This document shows, piece after piece, positions 1 to 5,026 of a stretch of 5,026 nucleotides of DNA (positions within the stretch are counted from its first letter, which is position 1; every line of letters begins with the position of its first letter). The stretch comes from Desulfuromonadaceae bacterium GWB2_53_15 (GTDB lineage Bacteria; Desulfobacterota; Desulfuromonadia; Geobacterales; Pseudopelobacteraceae), in NCBI GenBank assembly GCA_001824455.1, contig MHXL01000163.1, positions 1-5,026 on the forward strand, read 5' to 3'. The position numbers were made by a program, and so were the translations under genes. The notes beneath the pieces were generated by a model, which had not been told where the DNA came from, searched no databases, and saw only the letters and a list, made by a program, of their open reading frames with translations.

Positions 1-274
1 CAAAGTGTCGCATAACAACGCAAAGTGCGTGGCATGTTATCTGTGTCCGACAGTATGTCCAGCCAAGTGTATAACGGTCGAAGCCGGTGAAGACGCTAAC
101 CATGATAAATTCGCTGCTACTTATGAAATTGACATGCTGCGTTGTATCTTCTGCGGTTATTGTGTCGAGGCCTGCCCGGTGGATGCACTCAAGATGACCG
201 GAGAGTTCGAGTTGGCCAATTATCGCCGTGAAGATTTTATCTTTACCAAAGAAAGACTTTTAGAAAAGAAATAA
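1..274 (+). CDS. nuoI: NADH-quinone oxidoreductase subunit I (NuoI), 3' part; 5' end outside window
   Basis: NuoI is the ferredoxin-like subunit joining the peripheral and membrane arms of complex I on the cytoplasmic side. It carries [4Fe-4S] clusters N6a and N6b, which relay electrons toward cluster N2 in NuoB. Two classical CxxCxxCxxxCP motifs are visible. The first has cysteine codons at 26, 35, 44 and 56; the second at 143, 152, 161 and 173. In family members each motif's last cysteine serves the other cluster. The frame is open to the left edge, and the family normally has an N-terminal membrane-associated helix before the first motif, so the gene is cut by the window. The GTG at position 5 is most likely an internal valine rather than a start. 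Only about 32 residues follow the last motif cysteine, fewer than in E. coli NuoI. The gene ends in TAA 11 bases before nuoJ. Identification is very secure from the motifs and context. Confidence 0.97.
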   Translation, partial: KVSHNNAKCVACYLCPTVCPAKCITVEAGEDANHDKFAATYEIDMLRCIFCGYCVEACPVDALKMTGEFELANYRREDFIFTKERLLEKK

Positions 275-279
275 AGGAG
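274..279 (+). promoter_or_regulatory. Ribosome binding site of nuoJ, abutting the nuoI stop
   Basis: The sequence AAGGAG begins on the last base of the nuoI TAA stop and lies 6 bases before the ATG at 286. This arrangement fits translational coupling of nuoI and nuoJ. An in-frame TAG at 280-282 rules out any upstream nuoJ start, so this site fixes the start at 286. Confidence 0.85.
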
Positions 280-285
280 TAGTGC

Positions 286-792
286 ATGTTAACGACCCTC
301 TTCTTTGCAGTCATCACGTTTGTGGCCATCGTTTCGGCGATTTTAGTGATCACCTGCAAGAACCCGATCAACAGTGCCTTGTCTTTGATACTGACATTCT
401 TCTGTCTGGCCACCTACTATGTCATGTTAGATGCACCTTTCGTGGCTACCGTTCAGGTAATGGTATACGCAGGGGCCATCATGGTACTGATCGTGTTCAC
501 GATCATGCTGCTTAATATCAGGGTTGATGCCACCAAAAAACACTCTCATAAGATTGTGCTTGGTTCCATTATCGGTTTTTTCACCCTGATCAATGCTGTG
601 TTTCTGTTGCTTAAGAGTCGTGCCTCCCTACCTACCGGACCCTATAATGCAGAAATGATTAATAAGATTGGCCATACAGAACTCATCGGACGGGAGATGT
701 TCACCACCTTTCTGCTCCCCTTCGAAATCACCTCGATTCTGTTGCTGGTGGCCATCGTCGGTGCGGTTATCATAGCTAAGAAAAAACTCTAG
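286..792 (+). CDS. nuoJ: NADH-quinone oxidoreductase subunit J (NuoJ), membrane arm
   Basis: NuoJ (ND6 family) is an integral membrane subunit of complex I, next to the quinone module. Its third helix takes part in the conformational change linking quinone reduction to proton pumping. The 168-residue protein has five predicted membrane segments at about residues 2-23, 28-48, 54-77, 89-109 and 139-164, the family pattern. The hallmark YAGAIMVLIVF lies at residues 61-71 in helix 3. A glutamate in the last helix (E147, in LLPFEITSILLL) matches the conserved glutamate of E. coli NuoJ (VELASMLLL). Length is close to the 184 residues of E. coli. The loop at about 110-138 between helices 4 and 5 is the variable part. 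The start is fixed by an in-frame TAG at 280-282 and a good Shine-Dalgarno at 274-279. nuoK follows after 16 bases. Confidence 0.96.
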   Translation: MLTTLFFAVITFVAIVSAILVITCKNPINSALSLILTFFCLATYYVMLDAPFVATVQVMVYAGAIMVLIVFTIMLLNIRVDATKKHSHKIVLGSIIGFFTLINAVFLLLKSRASLPTGPYNAEMINKIGHTELIGREMFTTFLLPFEITSILLLVAIVGAVIIAKKKL

Positions 793-795
793 ATA

Positions 796-800
796 GAGGG
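796..800 (+). promoter_or_regulatory. Ribosome binding site of nuoK
   Basis: GAGGG lies 8 bases before the ATG at 809. An in-frame TAG at 794-796 leaves no room for an earlier start, so the 100-residue form of NuoK is the only reasonable reading. It is weaker than the AAAGGAG sites of nuoL and nuoM. Confidence 0.75.
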
Positions 801-808
801 AACTATTC

Positions 809-1111
809 ATGGAAAACCTCAACAGCTATCTCATCGTAAGCGCAATTCTTTTCTCAATTGGAACAATTGGCGTACTTACCCGTAAGAACGCAATTGTAAT
901 GTTCATGTGCATTGAGTTAATGCTTAATGCGGTCAATCTGACCTTCGTTGCGCTTTCACGCCATCTAGGAAACATGGATGGTCAAGTGTTCGTCTTTTTC
1001 ATCATGACTGTCGCTGCTGCAGAGGCTGCTGTTGGTCTAGCATTGATGATAGCCTTCTTCAACAACAAGGAATCAATTGATGTAGAAGATGTCAATCTGA
1101 TGAAGTGGTAG
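809..1111 (+). CDS. nuoK: NADH-quinone oxidoreductase subunit K (NuoK), membrane arm
   Basis: NuoK (ND4L family) is a small three-helix membrane subunit in the proton path between the quinone module and the antiporter-like subunits. It is exactly 100 residues, the same as E. coli NuoK, and aligns without gaps at the key positions. E36 (in [10 protein letters not shown]) and E72 (in [12 protein letters not shown]) fall at the same numbers as the two membrane glutamates known to be needed for coupling in E. coli. The basic pair on the cytoplasmic loop is R25-K26, where E. coli has two arginines. Helices are at about residues 4-22, 28-50 and 60-84, followed by a short polar tail containing the typical EDVNLMK-type ending. 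The gene ends with tandem in-frame stops, TAG then TAA (1109-1114). The 59-base gap to nuoL is the widest in the window. Confidence 0.98.
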   Translation: MENLNSYLIVSAILFSIGTIGVLTRKNAIVMFMCIELMLNAVNLTFVALSRHLGNMDGQVFVFFIMTVAAAEAAVGLALMIAFFNNKESIDVEDVNLMKW

Positions 1112-1157
1112 TAAGAAACGCGTTAAATCCGAATATACAATGCTTAATCGATTGAAT

Positions 1158-1164
1158 AAAGGAG
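1158..1164 (+). promoter_or_regulatory. Ribosome binding site of nuoL
   Basis: AAAGGAG, a strong Shine-Dalgarno match, lies 6 bases before the ATG at 1171. It supports this start, which gives the expected family N-terminus (a short leader directly into helix 1). Confidence 0.88.
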
Positions 1165-1170
1165 TCTTAC

Positions 1171-3177
1171 ATGTTTGACAACGTATGGCTGATCCCACTC
1201 TTCCCGCTCATCGGCTTTCTGATCAACGGCCTGTTTGGGAAAAAGATCAAGAATGAGACCGTCATCGGTGGCATCGGGGCATTTGCCGTGCTCTGCTCGT
1301 TCGCTGTCTCCTGCATGACCATACTCAAGCTCCTGTCGCTGCCTGGCGAAGAGCGGGTGGCGAATGTCAAGGTGTTTACCTGGATTACTTCCGGAAACTT
1401 TAATGCTGATATTGCCTTCCTGATAGATCCGCTCTCATGCGTAATGATTATGATCGTTACTGGTGTCGGTTTCTTGATACATCTGTATTCAATTGGGTAT
1501 ATGCATGGTGAGGAAGGTTTTTACCGATTCTTTGCTTACCTGAACCTCTTTATGTTCTCCATGCTCCTGCTGGTGCTTGGAAACAACCTGCTGCTGATGT
1601 TTGTGGGTTGGGAAGGTGTTGGCCTCTGTTCCTATCTGCTTATCGGTTATTACTTCCATAAGAAGTCTGCTGGTGATGCGGGTAAGAAAGCTTTTGTTAT
1701 GAACCGCGTAGGCGACTTTGGTTTTCTTCTGGGTGCATTTTTCCTCTACTGGTTCATGGGTCAGAGCCACAATGTCTGGACGATACAGTTTACTGAGATA
1801 GCGAAAAATGCGCATCTGCTGCCAACCGGTGGTATCGTGACCGTTATAACTCTCTGCTTCTTCTTGGGTGCCACCGGCAAATCGGCTCAAATTCCCCTCT
1901 ATACCTGGTTGCCGGATGCCATGGAAGGTCCAACTCCGGTTTCTGCTTTGATCCACGCTGCTACCATGGTTACCGCTGGTGTCTATATGATTGCTCGTAT
2001 GAACTTTCTGTTCATCCGCTCTCCTGAAACTCTGATGGTTATAGCCGTGATTGGTGGCTGTACCGCTCTGTTTGCGGCTACTATCGGCACAGCGCAAAAC
2101 GACATCAAACGTGTATTGGCCTATTCTACCGTATCCCAATTAGGGTATATGTTCTTAGCTATGGGTGCAGGTGCGTTCGGAGCTGGTGTCTTCCACCTGA
2201 TGACACACGCGTTTTTTAAAGCCTGTCTGTTCCTCGGTTCCGGCGCCGTGATACACTCGATGCATGGAGCATTGCACCATGCCCACTCACACGATGATGC
2301 GCAGGACATGCGTAATATGGGTGGACTCAAATCCAAAATGCCGCTGACCTTTCTGACCTTCCTGTTAGCAACTATTGCAATTGCAGGTATTCCAGGTTTT
2401 TCGGGCTTCTTCTCAAAAGATGAAATTCTCTGGCAAGCTTTTGCTAATCCGCATCATGGACAATTAAATTATCTGTTGTGGGGTATGGGTGCCGTCGCAG
2501 CAGGTCTAACTGCTTTCTACATGTTCCGTTTGGTTTTTATGACCTTTTATGGTGAGTGTCGCATCAATCCTAAAGCGAAAGATCATCTCCATGAATCTCC
2601 GATGGTGATTGTTATTCCGCTAATTGTGCTGGCTGGATTGTCGGTAGTGGGTGGTTATATAGGTATTCCCAAGGTAATTGGCCATATCGTGGGTATACCG
2701 AACTACTTTGAGAATTATCTTGAGCCCGTATTCAAGCTTTCTGAAGAGTACATGGCGCAACATGCTGCTCATGGTGCAGCACACCACAGTGTTGTTCTGG
2801 AATTCGGCCTGATGGGTGTTTCTGTTCTGATCGCTTTGATTGGTATCAGCATTGCCTACACGCTTTATGTAAAGAACACCAGCCTTCCAGCAAAGTTCAC
2901 TGCTACGTTCCCCGCTCTGCATCGTGCAGTCTACAACAAATGGTACATTGATGAACTGTATGACTTCATGATTGTCAACCCCTGCAAGTCCTTTGGTCGG
3001 TTTCTCTGGAAAGGATTTGATGTGCTGATTGTCGACGGTATCGTAAACGGGATTGCTAATGTGGTAATGGGTTTTAGCGGTGTCTTCAGATTAATGCAGT
3101 CTGGTATGATTCATAACTATGCTTTTAGCATGGCCTTTGGTGTAGCTGTAATCCTGGGCTATTACATCTTCAAATAA
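1171..3177 (+). CDS. nuoL: NADH-quinone oxidoreductase subunit L (NuoL), distal antiporter-like proton-pumping subunit
   Basis: NuoL (ND5 family, related to MrpA antiporter subunits) sits at the tip of the complex I membrane arm and is proposed to move protons. The protein has 668 residues against 613 in E. coli. About 16 membrane helices can be drawn; the last is at about 646-667, after the region of the long lateral helix HL (about 588-645). The charged proton path is intact: E148 in GWEGVGLCSYLLIG, D182 in NRVGDFGF, K237 in TGKSAQIPLYTWLPDAMEGP, H262 in SALIHAATM, H342 and H346 in FHLMTHAFFK, K350, and K416 in FFSKDEIL. These match E. coli E144, D178, K229, H254, H334, H338, K342 and K399. 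HL and the nuo context separate it from Mrp-type antiporters. Two His-rich stretches (365-374 and 531-539) lie in loops, and the extra length is mainly around 500-545, before helix 15. The frame is uninterrupted. Confidence 0.98.
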   Translation: MFDNVWLIPLFPLIGFLINGLFGKKIKNETVIGGIGAFAVLCSFAVSCMTILKLLSLPGEERVANVKVFTWITSGNFNADIAFLIDPLSCVMIMIVTGVGFLIHLYSIGYMHGEEGFYRFFAYLNLFMFSMLLLVLGNNLLLMFVGWEGVGLCSYLLIGYYFHKKSAGDAGKKAFVMNRVGDFGFLLGAFFLYWFMGQSHNVWTIQFTEIAKNAHLLPTGGIVTVITLCFFLGATGKSAQIPLYTWLPDAMEGPTPVSALIHAATMVTAGVYMIARMNFLFIRSPETLMVIAVIGGCTALFAATIGTAQNDIKRVLAYSTVSQLGYMFLAMGAGAFGAGVFHLMTHAFFKACLFLGSGAVIHSMHGALHHAHSHDDAQDMRNMGGLKSKMPLTFLTFLLATIAIAGIPGFSGFFSKDEILWQAFANPHHGQLNYLLWGMGAVAAGLTAFYMFRLVFMTFYGECRINPKAKDHLHESPMVIVIPLIVLAGLSVVGGYIGIPKVIGHIVGIPNYFENYLEPVFKLSEEYMAQHAAHGAAHHSVVLEFGLMGVSVLIALIGISIAYTLYVKNTSLPAKFTATFPALHRAVYNKWYIDELYDFMIVNPCKSFGRFLWKGFDVLIVDGIVNGIANVVMGFSGVFRLMQSGMIHNYAFSMAFGVAVILGYYIFK

Positions 3178-3198
3178 CAGATACTCAGCAATTTGCAT

Positions 3199-3205
3199 AA
3201 AGGAG
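3199..3205 (+). promoter_or_regulatory. Ribosome binding site of nuoM, deciding between two nearby ATGs
   Basis: AAAGGAG lies 9 bases before the ATG at 3215, but only 1 base before another ATG at 3207. The 3207 ATG is in a different frame and meets TGA at 3216-3218 after three codons, so the spacing and frame both choose 3215 as the nuoM start. Confidence 0.85.
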
Positions 3206-3214
3206 CATGAATTC

Positions 3215-4837
3215 ATGAGTAACCTACTGAGCCTGACGACATTCCTGCCGATACTGGGTGTCCTACTGTTGCTGTTCATTCCTAAGGACAGCAAAGGTGT
3301 ACTGCGGGGCGTAGCCTTTGCGGTTACCCTGGTAACCTTCATTGTATCGCTGCCGATCCTGACCGGGTTCCAGACCAATGCTGAATTTCAATTTGTCGAG
3401 AACGTACCCTGGATTGCAGCAGGTCCGTTTGTTATGCGCTACAATATCGGTCTTGATGGCATCAGCCTTTGGCTCGTCATCCTGACAACCTTTATAATGC
3501 CTATAGCCATGCTCTCAACTTGGACTGCAGTTGAGGAGAAGGTCAAGGAGTATATGATCTGCTTGCTGCTTCTTGAAACCGGCATGCTTGGAGCCTTTAT
3601 CTCTCTTGACTTATTCTTGTTCTACATCTTCTGGGAAGTTATGCTGATTCCGATGTATTTCATCATCGGAATCTGGGGTGGTAAAAATAAGATCTACGCA
3701 GCTGTAAAGTTTTTTATCTTTACCATGGTCGGTTCGCTCCTCATGTTAGTGGCATTGATTTTCCTTTACCTAAAAGGAACCGCCGCAGGAATAACCGATT
3801 TCAGCCTGTTGCACTTTTTCGATCTTAGGCTTGATCTTGCTACCCAAATCTGGCTTTTTCTGGCGTTTGCCCTGGCATTTGCGATAAAAGTACCTATGTT
3901 TCCATTCCACACATGGTTGCCGGATGCACATACTGAGGCACCCACTGCAGGTTCAGTCATATTGGCAGCCATCTTACTGAAGATGGGTACCTATGGTTAT
4001 GTACGTTTTGCTATACCTCTCTTTCCTGATGCAGCGCACAAATTTGCTCCACTGATTGCAACCCTTTCTGTAATTGGAATAATCTACGCTGCGCTTGTAG
4101 CAATGGTGCAAGAGGATGTCAAAAAACTGGTAGCTTATTCCTCTGTTGCTCATCTGGGTTTTGTCATGTTGGGTGTGTTTGCCTTCAATGTTAATGGGAT
4201 TACCGGTGGCATGTTACAGATGATCAACCATGGCATATCTACCGGCGCTCTGTTCCTTATCGTAGGATTCATTTATGAACGCAGGCACACACGCCTGATC
4301 ACCGATTTTGGTGGTCTTTCCAAGCAGATGCCGATCTTTGCTACTGTTTTCATGATTGTGACACTCTCATCAATCGGCTTGCCTGGCACGAATGGTTTTG
4401 TAGGTGAATTCCTTGTTCTGATCGGAGCCTTTGAAGGTGAATTGCGCTGGTGGACCGTGGTTGCATCTAGTGGAGTGATTCTTTCAGCAGTTTATATGCT
4501 CTGGATGTTTCAACGTGTTATGTTCGGGGAACTTGATAATCCAAAGAATCAGGTGCTTAAAGATTTGAATGCACGCGAAATAACAATTATGGTCCCTCTG
4601 ATTGCTTTAATTTTCATTATGGGTGTCTATCCCAACCCATTCATTGAAAAAATGGAACCTGCAATTAAGAAGCTTGTAGCCCAGACAAAACCTGCAAACA
4701 TGGCTGCTCAACTTCCTGCTGTGCCCGGACTGCCGGCAGGTCATCCAATGATTGCACCAGAGCAGACTCCATCTGCAGTTCAGGCTGTGCCTGAAGTAGT
4801 ACCTGCAGCCGCTGTTAACCCGCACGAAGCAAAGTAA
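3215..4837 (+). CDS. nuoM: NADH-quinone oxidoreductase subunit M (NuoM), antiporter-like proton-pumping subunit
   Basis: NuoM (ND4 family) is the middle antiporter-like subunit of the membrane arm, between NuoN and NuoL. The protein has 540 residues against 509 in E. coli, with about 14 predicted helices up to residue 475. Key residues are in place: E141 in FWEVMLIPMYF, K225 in AIKVPMFPFHTWLPDAHTEAPT, K256 in LLKMGTYG, H313 in SSVAHLGFVM, H339 in INHGISTGALF, and E398 in FVGEFLVL. They correspond to E. coli E144, K234, K265, H322, H348 and E407. HTWLPDAHTEAPTAGS (residues 232-247) is the NuoM/ND4 signature and separates it from NuoL, whose matching segment is TWLPDAMEGPTPVSA. After the last helix come about 65 residues, of which about 490-540 are rich in proline and alanine with little sequence complexity. 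nuoN follows after 33 bases. Confidence 0.98.
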   Translation: MSNLLSLTTFLPILGVLLLLFIPKDSKGVLRGVAFAVTLVTFIVSLPILTGFQTNAEFQFVENVPWIAAGPFVMRYNIGLDGISLWLVILTTFIMPIAMLSTWTAVEEKVKEYMICLLLLETGMLGAFISLDLFLFYIFWEVMLIPMYFIIGIWGGKNKIYAAVKFFIFTMVGSLLMLVALIFLYLKGTAAGITDFSLLHFFDLRLDLATQIWLFLAFALAFAIKVPMFPFHTWLPDAHTEAPTAGSVILAAILLKMGTYGYVRFAIPLFPDAAHKFAPLIATLSVIGIIYAALVAMVQEDVKKLVAYSSVAHLGFVMLGVFAFNVNGITGGMLQMINHGISTGALFLIVGFIYERRHTRLITDFGGLSKQMPIFATVFMIVTLSSIGLPGTNGFVGEFLVLIGAFEGELRWWTVVASSGVILSAVYMLWMFQRVMFGELDNPKNQVLKDLNAREITIMVPLIALIFIMGVYPNPFIEKMEPAIKKLVAQTKPANMAAQLPAVPGLPAGHPMIAPEQTPSAVQAVPEVVPAAAVNPHEAK

Positions 4838-4856
4838 AAAACGAGTCAATCCGACC

Positions 4857-4861
4857 GGAGG
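4857..4861 (+). promoter_or_regulatory. Ribosome binding site of nuoN
   Basis: GGAGG lies 9 bases before the ATG at 4871 and 15 bases before a second in-frame ATG at 4877. An in-frame TAG sits directly before the first ATG (4868-4870). The spacing therefore favours 4871 and excludes any start further upstream. Confidence 0.85.
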
Positions 4862-4870
4862 ATATTTTAG

Positions 4871-5026
4871 ATGGACATGATTACTATTCCAGCCGTCAAT
4901 CTGACCCCGATTATGCCGGAGATTTTTCTCTCCGTGCTTGCCATGGCTCTGTTGCTGATTAATGTATTTGTTCCCAGCAAACAGAAGTCTTATCTCGGGT
5001 ATATCAGTTTTATCGGCGTAGTAGCG
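4871..5026 (+). CDS. nuoN: NADH-quinone oxidoreductase subunit N (NuoN), 5' part; 3' end outside window
   Basis: This is an open frame of 52 codons from ATG to the right edge with no stop. It begins MDMITIPAVNL, continues into a first hydrophobic helix at about residues 15-35 (PEIFLSVLAMALLLINVFV), then a short basic loop (SKQKS, 36-40) and the start of a second helix. A polar N-terminus followed by a PE-(hydrophobic) first helix is typical of NuoN (ND2 family), the third antiporter-like subunit, which sits between NuoK and NuoM in the membrane arm. The catalytic glutamate and lysines of the family lie beyond the edge and cannot be checked. The call rests on position directly after nuoM, the Shine-Dalgarno at 4857-4861, and the N-terminal pattern. 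Confidence 0.92.
   Translation, partial: MDMITIPAVNLTPIMPEIFLSVLAMALLLINVFVPSKQKSYLGYISFIGVVA

Noticed and set aside
5..274. A complete small 89-residue ferredoxin starting at GTG 5
   Set aside because: The frame stays open to the left edge, and the residues around the GTG resemble the internal part of NuoI just before its first cluster motif. A separate 2x[4Fe-4S] ferredoxin in this operon position is much less likely.
282..515. GTG-initiated 77-codon frame overlapping nuoJ
   Set aside because: It is in a shifted frame within nuoJ, its product has Cys/His-rich composition without a coherent motif, and the Shine-Dalgarno at 274-279 serves the nuoJ ATG at 286.
1136..1141. TACAAT as the -10 box of an internal nuoL promoter
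   Set aside because: The region 17 bases upstream (around 1113-1118) is AAGAAA and does not resemble a -35 element. One AT-rich hexamer is not enough to call a promoter.
1489..2139. 216-codon open frame on the - strand inside nuoL
   Set aside because: It lies wholly antisense to an intact, strongly conserved nuoL. Its product is rich in Gln, Asn, His, Thr and Ser with no recognisable domain, as expected of a shadow frame.
2763..2781. 6-bp inverted repeat (TGCTGC / GCAGCA) with a 7-base loop
   Set aside because: It is inside nuoL in codons for Ala and His, has no following T-run, and is short enough to be a by-product of codon content.
1171..4837. nuoL and nuoM as Mrp-type cation/proton antiporter genes
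   Set aside because: The surrounding nuoI, nuoJ, nuoK and nuoN genes, the NuoL lateral-helix region at the C-terminus and the NuoM-specific HTWLPDAHTEAPT signature place them in complex I.

Overview
The window is one stretch of a respiratory complex I operon (proton-pumping NADH:quinone oxidoreductase, type NDH-1). All genes are on the + strand, in the order nuoI (3' part) - nuoJ - nuoK - nuoL - nuoM - nuoN (5' part). This is the standard bacterial order for the distal half of a nuoA-N operon, so nuoH probably lies just upstream and the rest of nuoN just downstream. Both edges cut through a gene.

Layout: 1-274, the end of the 2x[4Fe-4S] peripheral-arm subunit NuoI; 286-792 NuoJ; 809-1111 NuoK; 1171-3177 NuoL; 3215-4837 NuoM; 4871 to the right edge, the first 52 codons of NuoN. 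The gaps are 11, 16, 59, 37 and 33 bases. Each downstream gene has its own Shine-Dalgarno sequence, and no terminator-like hairpin with a T-run or convincing promoter is visible between genes. One polycistronic transcript is therefore the natural reading. No gap reaches 300 bases, and I see no RNA gene, mobile element, CRISPR array or large repeat.

How the genes work together: NuoI carries clusters N6a and N6b, which pass electrons toward cluster N2 and the quinone site. NuoJ and NuoK form part of the membrane arm next to the quinone module. NuoL, NuoM and NuoN are the three antiporter-like subunits proposed to move protons. The glutamates, lysines and histidines of the membrane proton path are present wherever the sequence is complete enough to check, so these look like functional genes. 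The NADH-input subunits (NuoE, F, G) are not in the window, so the electron donor cannot be proved from this sequence alone.

Organism: a Gram-negative bacterium of moderate GC content (a little under 50% by eye). The short NuoI tail, the His-rich loop in NuoL before a DAQDMRNMGG segment, and the general protein style remind me of Geobacter and its relatives (Desulfuromonadia). That is recall-based inference, not a database result.

I found no new biological system here. The listed findings are modest: His-rich segments in NuoL, a Pro/Ala-rich tail on NuoM, a short NuoI tail, a palindromic nuoM start region with a decoy ATG, and a small leader-like ORF before nuoL.
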